In this document: positions 23,224-34,700 of the stretch, one piece after another | How positions within the stretch are numbered: the first letter of the stretch is position 1 | Layout: the number at the start of each line of letters is the position of its first letter | From: Fomitopsis serialis | Lineage: Eukaryota; Basidiomycota; Agaricomycetes; Polyporales; Fomitopsidaceae | NCBI RefSeq assembly: GCF_022376445.1 | Contig: NW_025955282.1 | Span: forward strand, 1 to 45,728 | Reading direction: 5' to 3' | DNA: 45,728 bases | Made by a program: the position numbers and the translations under genes | Notes under the pieces: model-generated | What the model was told of the DNA's origin: nothing | What the model saw: only the letters and a program-made list of their open reading frames with translations | Database searches by the model: none

Positions 23224-25721
23224 TCACAAGCCACCGCGGGATATAGCATTGAACTCGCTCTCGAACTCTTCCATCGCATCTAGGGTTCCAGCGAGATGAC
23301 TATACCCCAGCGTCTCTCCGCGGCTCCTAGCCAGTGAGGTTGCCGTCCTGGTAGCGTTCTTGATCTGACGGCCGTTGACGTCTCGACCGACGAGATTGTC
23401 TAGCTCGTCTGCACTGAGACCGGTCATCTTGACCTTCTGAAGAAAAGCATGCCAGATCTTAGACTTCGCTTCTTTCCCAAGTTCACGAAAGTGGAGAGCG
23501 ATGTGGATACGAGACAGGAAGGCTGGATCGAAGGCCGTGACCCTGTTCGTGGTGAGGAACAGGATACCACGGTAATATTCGACATGCCGCAAACTTGAAG
23601 GCGACGAGTCAGAAGGGTCAACAGTCATACGTGACAAGATCACTCACAAGACCGCAACCATGGCATTGCGCGACAGGTCGTGCATAGAGCGCTGTTCTAG
23701 GAATACGTCTGCCTACAGCGCCGGCGTTAGTACAGCTAGCACTGGCAGCAGACAAGTAGACGAAGATACCTCATCTATGAGAACAATCGCGCTCCAGCGC
23801 GTGACTATACTGAAGACGTGCCTCAGAGTACCGTCGACAGTGCTCGCGTCGGAGCCGAGGTCTTCGCCCCCAATTATATAAAGCGGCCTCTTCAGATGCT
23901 CGCTGGTCGCCTCCGCAGACAGAGTCTTCCCGACTCCGGGAGGACCAAACAGATTGATGACGAGACCTTGTCCTTTCCCCTGGACGAAGTCGTCAAATTT
24001 GAGATTGGAATTGTGAGCCTCCACGAGGGATCGCAGGAATTTCTTTCGATTGCCCGGGAGTACGAGATCACTGAAGGGCTCGTCGGACCATTCAATGGGG
24101 TGGACCTTCTCAACATTGAACTTGACTGGTATACGAGCAGTAAGTACGCGCATGAACCTGCCAGGAGCTGGAAACTTACGCCATAGCTTGTCGGAAAGGC
24201 TAAATCCGTACAGCACAGGCGAAGCAAGGAGCAGGTCATCGTCTGACAATTGCGAGACATGATACTATGGGATGACGGCCTCCTCAGTATCGAAGTCTGC
24301 GTCTAGGCCGCGTGGAAAGGTATGCGGCGGTACAGGCCCTGACACCGAGATCGTTGTCTCTTCCGAGACTACTGCGAACGCCGTTTGATCGACGACCTCA
24401 GGTTTGTCATAATCGGGATAATGGTGCATGAATGCAGCTGCAATGCTGTCAGGTTGGTACGCCCAAGGAAGCACCAACTGCCAATGCCAGTACGTTACCT
24501 CGGTCAATCATGACTCTAGAATCAATCTGTCCGGTGATATCAGTTAACGCGATGTTTTTGGTATTGTCTACGGCTCACCTCGTACTTCCAGTCGTGATAT
24601 AAAGCAATACCTTGATACCGTACATGTTGCACCCCGTTGAGTTCGATCCACTTGCGTGCCCGAGTTAGCAGGGCGGCCCTCAGGCTTGCTTCGTTTTTAT
24701 GGTATTTGATGGGGTACGCAGGCAGCGCATTGATCTTTACCACGCCCTCGAAACACGGAATACCCCGCGTGTGCTCGACCCTACAAAACCTCTTCGCGGG
24801 TGCAGCCGGCGTGAGTTCACAGTCGGCGTCGTCGTCCAGCTGGACATCCAGCGCATCAAGACCTTCGCAAGATAAGATGTATCCACAAGGTCCTTTGTGG
24901 ACTTGCTTGAGCTAAAGAACACAGGGTTCTCCCGTCAGGGCGTCTGTGCTGATGAGGAGTGTGTTGGGGAGTAGAATGGCGTGGAGTAGATCCCAGGTTA
25001 TCTCTCCGTGTATGAGTAGGCTGGCAATCTGGGAGATGACGGCGCCGTAGTCTTCGCGCAGGTAGTTGATGAGGGTGTCGAGGCTAGCGAGTATTTGATC
25101 ATCATCACTCGAGCGGTTCGCCTTGCCTTCCAGCTCTTGACGGTACTTTAAGAACTGAGGGAAAACCCGGATAAACAGATCGGGTGAAAGCTAATATATT
25201 GTCAGACAGCCACGGTAGAGGATGAGGGCCAACCACGACCTACCTCCAGATGGTCGACCGTCCAGGAGATCCCCGAGACCTCACCAATGACGTCCTGACA
25301 AGCTGTTCTCAGGTACGGACTCTTGACTATCACTGATACGGTCGACTCCGCTCCCGGAAGTGGAGGTATCTGGCGGACGACCACGAAACACTGAACGATT
25401 GCCAGACGTCGGAGCCGTCCGATGTTCTGCTACCAGATAACACCTGGGGGATAGCATGGGCCTTGGTGTCCTCGTATGTCCACATGTGGGTGTCCATGTC
25501 GAAGATGCGGTCTACCCGCTTCACCTGCAAGCTATGCATGAATGTAAATTTGAAGGATCAGTTTGCGTTGGTTGGCCCAACTAAGACCGAGCGAGAACTC
25601 ACCCAGGGTGGCGTGTGTACGGCTCTACTTCCATGGATGCAGACGTGGGCACAAAGTGAGTGTACTGTACAATCTCCTGGCTTTCTCTCCCCTCTCCTTC
25701 GTTCCCTGTATACTCCATCAT
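23224..25721 (-). pseudogene. AAA ATPase with DUF7025-like N-terminal half, copy D (nonsense and frameshift)
   Basis: Exons: 25603-25721, 25244-25531, 24579-25190, 24499-24526, 24180-24437, 23770-24125, 23648-23712, 23224-23593. Exons 3-8 have the same lengths as copy C. Three lesions are seen. (1) In exon 2 two extra bases at about 25391-25394 split WQSF from CFVVVRQ; the exon is 288 nt where 286 keeps phase. (2) TAG at 24912-24914 stands where C has CAG (LQLKQ). (3) TAG at 24265-24267 stands where C has CAG (TIPQY). The AAA module itself (Walker A, Walker B, FLTTN, SRI) is open and clean. The lesions sit in the N-terminal half, so a truncated transcript starting inside the AAA half is conceivable but unsupported. 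Both nonsense changes are C-to-T at CpA on the coding strand. Confidence 0.9.
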
Positions 25722-25880
25722 CCTTGTTGCAGAGACGATGGCTTCGTAACTTGAGCTAAGGCCTGTTTCCTTTGAAGCGTTGCGTTTCGGAGAGCACAAC
25801 GTCCGTCGGAGACCGTTGCCCAAGCAGGCGACGTGTGCGCTACGGAAAGAGATTTCGGTGACGCCTACACAGGCAAATGC

Positions 25881-25888
25881 TTTATAAA
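25881..25888 (-). promoter_or_regulatory. TATA-like box of copy D
   Basis: TTTATAAA, 160 nt before the ATG of copy D, aligned with the boxes of copies C and E. The gene is broken but the core promoter appears preserved. Confidence 0.55.
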
Positions 25889-25889
25889 C

Positions 25890-27060
25890 GCACTACGGCG
25901 TTCGGAGCCTGTTCTAACCTAGATACCGCGAGGAATGATGCAGTCACCGCCGGGCCACACCTATCTGCGCGCCCTGCACTCCATCAAACCTACAATGTCG
26001 AGGGTGGCATTATTGGCGAGTCCCTTCAGGTAAACCTGCACGTCGGTGAAACAATATGAGCAAAGAAACCATGAATGAAGTCCATAACTCACTCGAAATC
26101 ATACTGAGCAGTCTTTGCAGTGCTGTGAAGGTGATTCGACCCTCTGTAGAATTTCTCCGAAACGTGCTGATATGACGTGCTTCTCTGAACATAGCCTGTA
26201 GTATCGCTTCATCGTTCTCGAAGCCAACGACCATTGAGTTGGGTGGTCCTCCATTGTACTAGTAGTACGCGTGCCCCGTCCGCACATTGAATCCCAACTG
26301 TCCCCCCGAAATTTGGTGTGGCCCGAGCATAGCCTGTAGGGTACCGGCGAACATGTCCTCCGGTCCAGTTGTCCACGGCTGAAACGGGCTGTGTGCAAGA
26401 ACAATCAGCTGAGCAAGAATGAGCAGCACACACCGCTTACGACCTGTAAGACTCTTGCGAGCCCGGGCTCGAACGAAGGTGAACAGCATCGACGATGATT
26501 CAGGTGGCACGACTAGACCATAGCCACATAACATTCACCAGTCATCGTCGGAAATATCTGCAGCATACAGACAGTGAGGTTCTTGTGACTTTGACAGGTG
26601 AAGACGGTTGGTACCGTAAAGCTCACCTAAGCAACCTTCTGCATGTCCCGTCAACGGGTAACCTTGAGGCGACTTTGTCGACTGCTAGGCCCAGTACGGC
26701 GAACAACAGTACGAGTGACGCTCTACCGAGAAGCCCTCTTCTGTATGTCGTCGACTCGTAGGTGCGGATGCTCACTCTGGAAAAGCATATTGTCGTAAAT
26801 CACGAACATCCTGTGCATTGCAGAAGGGCGAGGCGATCGCCGTGTGCATTAGGTCGACCGAACTACTTGCGAATGCTGTGAAGTTCGGTCGCATATATGC
26901 TTGCAATACCTGACAGCGCACCCCAAAAGAACTTCAAAGGTGATTGTCAAGATTCCTACGAGTACAACAGACCTGTGTCGAGTCGCCCAGGTCAATACAA
27001 TACAAGCGTAGCTTCCCAGTCAATTATACAAGGTCGGAAACCATCGGTGACATGCCATAT
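25890..27060 (-). repeat. 5' block of segmental repeat D: decayed unidentified gene
   Basis: Counterpart of the C and E 5' blocks, more eroded. Recognisable pieces, read on -: the FDGV..AQIGVARR region (about 25990-25920), VQVYLK (about 26045), GFENDEAIL (about 26225-26190), and the stretch around GTCGCATATATGC near 26890 that matches C near 22070 and E near 37800. Between 26300 and 26760 it holds sequence not seen in C or E. No complete gene can be read. Confidence 0.5.
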
Positions 27061-27163
27061 TAGTACACGAACGCGTGGCGGTGGACCATCTGCAGCATAC
27101 AGACAGTGAGTGTCCGTACGTCTTGTCTTCCGCGAGAAACGAAGACCAGCTCACCCGAGTAGA

Positions 27164-28524
27164 TCACCACTTGATCTCCGTCTGCGGCTCCTTGTTCACA
27201 CAGATACGCAACTCCGAGTCGTTGGTGCGCTTCGCCCATCGATACATCTTTGCACCGCGATAGCCCCCCCGCGGGCCACGCATCTCCGTCTTCATCTCGA
27301 CGAACAACTCCGGATTCTTGCCTTCCACCAAGTACACCATGATGGAGCGCTGTCTGTCGTACATCACGAAATGATCTTGCTTTTGTGCCTCTATCTGGAC
27401 CTTCACGAGGAAGAGGCGGTCACCGTGTATGTTCGGCGGAATGGCGTTTGGGTCGGGCAGGCCACCAGGGCGCATGTCGCCTGCCTGGGAGAACTTGTTG
27501 ATGCCGCTCACATACATGCCTTCCATGCCGGGCAACACGGTCACGAAGGGCAGAGTGCGCCAAGTCCCGCCCTTGAGGGATCGGCAGGCATGCTTGTGAC
27601 CAGGCCAATCCGCCTTCTGGCAATCTATACGTACTGAGCATAAGCGAGATTCATGCGTGCATACTCCGTGGCAACGCACCTGATCCACAGTACGATGCTG
27701 ATAGGCATTGCGCACAGCGACTCGCTGTCTTGCGCCCGCACAGAGCACATCCGGGGTCGTTGTTAAGCTTTGCTATGTCCCCGTAGCCGAGCGGACCGAG
27801 GGGTAAGAGGAAGGAGACATGGAAATTCTTCTCCGTAGACACTCTCTGCGGCGTGTATGTGGACGGAAGAAGTTTCTCGTTGATGGACAGAAGCTTGAGT
27901 AAGAGCTTCTGCTCGAGCGGCGTCGCATTGATGTTGGCTGCAGGACCAGGACAGGCGTAGTTCTCTTGCATCTGGCGGACCCATGCCACGCCCTTCAGGG
28001 CTGTCGCTCGCGTATACGACTGGTATAACACGATGATCGCAGGCGTGTCTTCGTCTAGCTGCAGCACGGACAGCAACTGGAAACAAGCATCTACATGATT
28101 AGTCAATCAAGAAACGCCATATAGCTGAGCGACCTACCCTGATTGAGATGGCACAATGTCTCCCGTGGTCCTGCGCCAACAGCCACCTATATCCTTTGTC
28201 CCACCACTTTGCGATCGACATAAGGGTCTGTCGTGCATCAAGCATCGGGTTTGTGTACAACTCCATCTCCATGCCCTGAGAGGTTTGGTATATTTCGAGG
28301 AAGTTGGTCCGCCTCACGCCCTCAAAAGCGGGGCGCGACCATGCAGGCAGCGAAGTCGGCTCGAGCGGAGGATGCCCAAGCACCTTCGACGCATATTGCG
28401 CGCAGTTCAGTGCTTGTTTGAGCCGCTTCTGCAGAGCGTCATCCGGCATTCTCGTAGCGGGAGGCAGCTGGACGCCCATAGAGGCCAGGATGGTCAATGT
28501 CTCTTGGCGGGTCAAGGAGTCCAT
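27164..28524 (-). CDS. MYND zinc-finger protein M2 (intact)
   Basis: Three exons: 28138-28524, 27680-28076, 27164-27624; 1245 nt, 414 residues, phases 0 and 1. The MYND finger spans about residues 239-275: C239-x2-C242, C250-x2-C253, then YC259, C263, H271 and C275, ending GHKHAC. Spacing fits two zinc ions. The finger is split by the second intron. The N-terminal 230 residues are helical (MDSLTRQETLTILASMGVQL start) and the C-terminal 140 contain FLVKVQIEA and IMVYLVEGKNPELF, perhaps a small domain. Such proteins usually bind partners through the finger; no SET domain is present, so it is not a methyltransferase. M1 and M3 are paralogues. All three lie next to AAA copies, which may reflect co-duplication rather than shared function. 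Confidence 0.88.
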
Positions 28525-28910
28525 GTTAAGCGACGATAGAGATGGCCAACGTTCTGACGATGAGAGGAGCCAGAAAGTATGGATCCAGGAGGCCCGCCCC
28601 TGTCCCCTCGTCGTCGGTGGCTGGACAAAAGGAGCATCTTGGAAGGATCGCTGCTAACCTGACGTCAAACAGTGACGCGCCGAACCCGTACTTGCTATCA
28701 CATGCACGTCACGTCTGACCAGGAAAACGACCATGAATAGCCACCGCCCGGACGCATCGGTGCTCGTCGACCTGCACTTCCGCAAGGAGACTCACCTGAG
28801 TGAATACCCGCAGCGGGCGCACATACTTCTCGAGTAGCCGTAAGTCTGATGTGCAATCCGAGAAACACCCAGAGCATACCGACGACATTAGATAGCACTA
28901 CGTACTGTAC
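28525..28910. other. Spacer between M2 and the mL57-like gene
   Basis: 386 nt with no supported gene. It holds the promoter side of M2 (to the right of 28524) and the 3' flank of the ribosomal protein gene. Nothing else is seen. Confidence 0.45.
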
Positions 28911-29861
28911 TTATTGCGCACCCTTCGCCCCGAAGCCAGTCAGATCGGCGTTCAGTCCGCCGAACCGCTCGCAGATCGTGATAGCATGTTCATGGAAGGC
29001 GTCGTTCAAACCATGTGACGTCCCGCGCAAGAGCAAATGGGGCAGCACACGAGTGTGGAACAGTCGCTGGGCAACCACACCTCCCTGAAGTGTGTAGGAC
29101 ATCAGAAAGCGGGGTATGTGCAACAGGGAGGAACACGCACGAATTGATGGTTTACGCCACCGACAATCGCCTCCACGGCACCGCCCAGCACCTTGTGCAA
29201 TCCTACGCTTCTCACAGAGGCTTCGCTCGTGTCCATGGAGTTGCTGGGAGGAGACCACTTCAGTGCCTTGCCCAACGACCAGGCAGCTCCAACATGTTCC
29301 CCCAAAATGTAGGTGTTCAGCGCACGCTCCACCATGTGCTCAAAATCGTGATCCTGTCGAAGAGACGGCGACGAATCTAGCAGAGCGTACAGATAAAACT
29401 GCATGACCCGTCTCCCTGAGATCACACTTAAGAACGACGACTCGAAGAGACCGCGACAGCAAACTCACCCATGAAGGTTAGTCGCGCATTGTGCCTGATC
29501 TTCGCGTCCGGGTGACTCGAATGCGTTAGCATCCGGTCGGCAAGCTCTCTTGGGAACTTCAGAGGTGCGAAGAGTGTGTTCAGATGTTCCTCGGGGCTGA
29601 CTGCTGCAGCCTGACGTCGAGCCGATGCATTATTTGACGACGCAGCTCGGAACTCTGCAGCTGGCGCGGAGGAAGGTGGGGGGGATTGTTGCGCCTGCGC
29701 CGCCGCCGACAGTGACCTCCATTGTGGCCTTGATCTCGACCCTGTTTTACTGTTAGGTGCGCCAGGTCGAGCGAGCACTGACACTGTTTACCTGCAGCCG
29801 GTCGACACGGTGTCGAAATCTTCCGCGGAGCAGCGAATATACGTCCTACATTTCTAGACAT
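28911..29861 (-). CDS. Mitochondrial large-subunit ribosomal protein of the RNase III fold (mL57-like)
   Basis: Four exons: 29792-29861, 29469-29741, 29141-29415, 28911-29084; 792 nt, 263 residues. The N terminus (MSRNVGRIFAAPRKISTPCR) is rich in Arg and Ser without acids, as in a mitochondrial import signal. A low-complexity Ser/Ala/Pro stretch follows, then an RNase III-like domain from about residue 80: LNTLFAPLKFPRELADRMLTH, HNARLTFMGRRV (in place of the catalytic NERLEFLGD motif, so the acidic residues are lost), and later LHKVLGGAVEAIVGGV, the degenerate second signature. Loss of catalytic acids and total length fit mL57 rather than a nuclease. mL44 is the main alternative but is usually longer with a dsRNA-binding domain. 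This should be a single-copy housekeeping gene separating the two arms of the AAA/MYND array. Confidence 0.78.
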
Positions 29862-31735
29862 TGTCGGACTCCAGAGGTTGTCTACCGCCTCAGATAGCGG
29901 AATGACAGAAGGAAAGGCCCAGGTGTAGCGAGCGTACAGTTGGAGGAGGAGGTCCTGGAGGATACGCTTTCCCGATTTCTGAGAGAGAGCAAGCTCTGTG
30001 ATGCCACGTGACAATTCGAGCCTAAAACGTTCCGCACCATAGTGTTCGGTGTATAACCCGATGTAAGAAACATGTTAGTTTTTGACATGTTATAAACGTG
30101 TTTTTAACATGTAAGAAACCTCGGCTCAGAAAAGGGATGTATATAATGTCAGTAACTTGCACGTGACATACTCGGTGGTGTGTTTGATGTATCATTTGCA
30201 CAGTCACGGACTGAACTGGCACCTCTAAATCTTGTAACATCGGTTCCAGTTGCACTGCAGCCAGCAACGTCTGGGGCAGACTTGTTTGCACTGACATCAA
30301 CTCGGTGCCAAACTTGGACGGATGGGCGCTAATGCTCGCTCTCGCGCCTCACTAAGCGCCCGGGAGCATCGTCGGCTTGTAAGTAAGTTGTGGGTCTTCA
30401 GTGCTATCCATGACATTTTCGCTTGTTTGATCAGACACATTGCACTATTTTTGACCTATCTAATATTGCTATGGATATGTTATTGTGTTATGTCAGAGCT
30501 ACTGCACATGCTATCCCAGTTCGAGATCTTCCGTATATAGAATCACTTGCCATATATGGTATTACCTGCTAACATTGAATGCATCCCGTCGAGAACCAAG
30601 CAACTCACGCTACCACACACAGTCTGGAAGGGTGAGATGGCTGATCAATGTGAATGTGAGGAATCCGGCTTGTCTGCGCATTGGTGTGGGTGAGCGTAGT
30701 GTCGGTGAGGTCAGAAACACATACTAAGGAAGTCGATGGTCAGATGCGGAGGTGTAGGTAAGCGTCCTCATATCGAAACTTGGGCCTGCAGCCCGAAATC
30801 CATACAGTACTCATACCCTATGGTACGGTGAGCCATTCCGAGTCCGAGGGTCGTAGACGAAATGTAAGCGAGATTACTAGTAAAGGGACAACTTGAAGTG
30901 GAATGAGTGGTGGCAGTGGCACAAGTATCCACTCTGAGTACAGCATATACGAAACGGGAATGAGTCTATAATGAGTCTGTAGTGAGTCAAGAAAGAGAAC
31001 GGAAAACGAACAGGAAAGAAAACAATATATCTATTTGTACGAGCATCGGGCGCCCGTGCGATGTATTCCGGCGCTTACGCATCCCTTACTACACTGAGTG
31101 AGCAGTGAGCACTTCCGCCCGACGGTGGGTTTCTTTGTGACATACATCCTGCTTCAGTTCCTGTAATCGTTGGCACACTCTACTATTTACCATACATGAG
31201 GAGACAAGGGGCCTATGCTCCTGAATATCTCTAATGGAGTACAGGCGCCGCAGGCGAGAAACATCACGTGACACATCATGTGGTCACGTTTAAAACGTTT
31301 AAAACCCCATGTCAAAAACTTACCTCACGGCCCGACTTACTTACATACCGTAAGAAACATTGTTTGAGTTTTACACCGTACACTACCGCACCAGCGCCAG
31401 GGAGTCGACCCCGGTCACGGTGTGTACTGAGTACTGAAAGTTACAGTGCACCTACAGGGATGCTCGAAACGCAGCATTCAAGCGTTTGCAAAGTGAAGAA
31501 CTGCATAACGGATGTGTATCGGCATGACAAAACGGGCCAGGAGGGGACCTTGCAAGCAATCTAAGAGAGCAGGACCGGTACCGGGTACTTGCCCGACCCC
31601 CTAACAACACAACGGTACATTCAAGCTAGGATATCTAGAGATGCAAACAATCTGATAGCATAACGAGTAGCAAAAAAGCATAGACAGCTATCCGAGAAGG
31701 AGCAAGTACAGACGGAAGAGCACAGAGGTACCCGA
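29862..31735. other. AT-richer intergenic region
   Basis: About 1.9 kb without a supported gene between the mL57-like gene and the 3' end of the transcription factor gene. Base composition is visibly richer in A and T than its neighbours around 30050-30560 and 31285-31390. An imperfect inverted repeat pair lies at 30075-30112 and 31286-31325 (separate entry). Short frames such as 30322-30540 (+) look like hydrophobic noise in AT-rich DNA. Confidence 0.5.
30075..31325. mobile_element. Possible non-autonomous DNA element bounded by imperfect inverted repeats
   Basis: GTTAGTTTTTGACATG at the left (about 30073-30089) matches the reverse complement of CATGTCAAAAACTTAC at the right (about 31310-31325). 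Similarity continues inward through AAACGTG/AAACGTT-rich DNA for about 38 nt with several mismatches. Just inside the right end is a second inverted pair, ACGTGAC..GTCACGT (31266-31289). The interior of about 1.2 kb has no transposase-like frame. No clear target-site duplication was found, so the ends are approximate and the call is tentative. Confidence 0.3.
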
Positions 31736-34700
31736 TCAAGCTCCAGGACCACCATATCCGAGTCCTTGCGGGGGCGGCTGCGGGGCGACGGGCGTGGGCA
31801 GCTGATGCTGCACGAACGAATTCCAGGTCTCCTGCAAGCTGTAATGCACATTCATCACCGGCTGGGGGGCCATCGACGGATCCTGGCGCATCTGGGTCAT
31901 GCTGTGACTCCGGCTGAGGCTAGGCGTCGATGCGTGGCCGTACGAATTGCCAGCGTGCACGGGCTGAGTGGGCTGCGGAGGGTAGTCAATAGGCGTCGTC
32001 GGGTACCCGAGTTCATGTCCAGTTTGTCCTGGAGGGACTTGCCACAGCTGGGAGCGGGTCGCAGGAGGCGGGGGCGGCATATCGGAATGGTATGCCGGGG
32101 CATGCATGGCAGGAGGGAAACCGTGATACTGTCCATGAGGAACCGTGGTATGATTGCTGTCGCCAGCGTGGTACGACGGGTATGGTTGTGAGTGGCCTTG
32201 GGCGAATCCTGCATGCTGCGGATCTACTGGGACGAGCTGCGAAGTGCGCCCTGGGTATTGGGACATAGCCTGATCATGCTCAGGCTGTCCGTGCGTCTGC
32301 GGTGGTGCGGGGTACCATTCTGAATACTCCTGGTGACCCGGATGCCCCTCTACGCCTTCATACCCATGCGTGCTTCCGTAGCCCTGCGACATCTCATATC
32401 TCTGCGGCGGACTCTGGTAGTCCGGCGGAGTAGGATAGCTCCCTGATTGCTGCATGTCACCATACCGCCTCTGCTCTTCCAACCGTGCCTCCTCCTGTTT
32501 GCTCATGTAATACGCATTGACGTCCCGGATCTGGTCGTCCAGCGCGCCCTGAAACCCGTGCATCTCGTCCACGAGCATCGGGTGCACCGCGCCCCCATAG
32601 CTCTGGAGGGCCGGGAACATATCCACGGAAGTTACCTGCGGGCTCTCCGACGAGCGGCTGGAGCCCGAACCCGAGCCAGGGGACGTGGTAGAGTCCGGCG
32701 AGATAGGTCCTGACGTCGAGCTGCTCGGCGTGCTACTGGAAGCCCCCGGACGACGCCTCGAGGCGGAGCGCACTCGCTGGATATTGTGAGATTTCGTAGC
32801 GACGGTCCGCGTACGACCGCTGAAGATCTGGAGCTCGTCGTGCTGGCCGGCGTCCACGCGAGGTGCGAAGATATCACGGACAGGTGGGAGGCCCTGTGTG
32901 TAAGTCGCGTATGCCTTGTCGTGTAGTCTCCGGACGATCGGCTGGAAGGAAGTCAGTATGCTCGATGCTATTTTCCGCACGGAGAACTGTGTACCCACCA
33001 AGAACTTCACAGCGCGCCCGCCATGCTTCGCAGCACTCTCAAACAAGTCATACGCCAGTCTCAGCTCTCCCAATGCTGCCTGTGCCGTCTTTGTCGTACC
33101 TCCATGGGTAACGACCGAAGCGAGCATCACCTGTCCCGCCATGTCAGCTTGTACCTGGCACGTTCACATTGGTCGCGTACTCACAGTGGAGGAGAACGCA
33201 TGCGTCCACAAGACCCAGAATCTGGCAATTTGTATCGGGAACAGGTTGAACTGCTCGCGGAGCGAGCTCAACAGGATGCACGCACTCCGATAGCCAGCGA
33301 GGAAAGACGGCGAGTACGGGCTCCGAAGCGGGTCCGTCGGGTGGTCGCTCAGTGCTTGCGCGAAGAAGCATCTATGCACATAAAGCAGAGCTGCCGCACA
33401 ACAGTCATTCACGCTTCACGGACTCGCGTAAGCACTGTAGACTCACTCAGATGTAAGTAGTTGATCGGCATGTAGTGGCTCATCGTTTCCGAGAGGCCCT
33501 TCCTTTCTGGCGGCGAGCCGGTGGCGTATTTTGGCAGTGGCATGTCTCTCAGCTTACGGTCAAGTTCAAGGATGACAGTGTATTTCGGGGCGCGCGACGT
33601 GAGCGTGCCCTGGACGACCTCCGAGACACATTCTTTGCCCCAGCGCGCTTTCCACGCAGGGACTGTATGAACACCGTAGAGCCCCACAATGGTAAGCGCA
33701 GAGTACGCAGTGAAACTTGCGAAACACTTACAAGACAGCTGAGGCGTGCCGTCCTCTGCGAGCGTCTCATCGGGGTCCGCAGGGAGTTCGGTGTCGACGA
33801 AGGGGAGGGAGAAAGTGGATAGACGGCCGGTGGCGAGTGCTTGCCAACAGTCAGTGATAAACACTTCCCAGAACAGCGCGCGACGCTTCTGTACTTCTGC
33901 TGGTGATAGCTTCCAGCGGGCACAGTCACGATCTATAATTTGTTAAGGTATTGCCCAGACAGGAAGACAGAGGTCGACGCACGAAGACCGATCTAAACCA
34001 ATGATCAGTCTATTGGTCCAAAGGTCATGGACTTGGCACTCACACTCTGCGCAAGTTTTGAGCTTAGCCCCATGAGCGCCCACGTACTCTCGATGCTATT
34101 CTCGTCCGCAACCAAGCCCTGCGCAACCAAACCATCAGCCTCGCTTTCAGAAGATTGACGCATACAGCCAACCTGATAGATCGCCATGAGACTGAGCGTC
34201 TGCACGGTGACGACACTCGGCGGACGCTCGAGCACTGGCTCAAGGTTCAGCGCAGCCCTCGTGAGCTGAAAGTACCGCTCGGCCTCCGGGTTATGCGGCG
34301 CCGGCGGGAGGTCGACGTCCGTCAACGCGCCAAAGCAGAATATCACAAATAGCAGCGCCAGGTCATGCGACGAACCACCGGTCCCGCCGCCCTCCCTCAG
34401 CGCGAACGCCGCCGCGGAGCTACTCAGCGCGCCGCTTTTCGCACCTTCCGCCGCCTCGTCGTAGAAAAGTGGCAAGATTTCCTCCAACAATTGCCGCCGC
34501 GTCACCGCGCCAAAGAACCACGGCGCCTGCTCCAGGTACAGGTCGCACAACTGCGCTGCCCGCGGCCACGGCGGCAGGTGCTCCTCGATCAGCTCCTGCA
34601 TGTCCTCCGCGGGGATGTCCGACGGCGCGGACGGGAACGACGTCGTGAGTCGCGCGAGGGAGGCGGGCAGCATCGGGCCCTTGTTGGGCGGGCGTTCAGG

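Noticed and set aside
27110..27637. Open frame on + of 175 codons over M2
   Set aside because: Antisense shadow of M2 exon 3, which carries the MYND finger end and matches M1.
33155..33184. A 30-nt intron in the regulator
   Set aside because: Shorter than any other intron here; an acceptor 24 nt further on gives a 54-nt intron with a CTGAC branch site and a good protein join.
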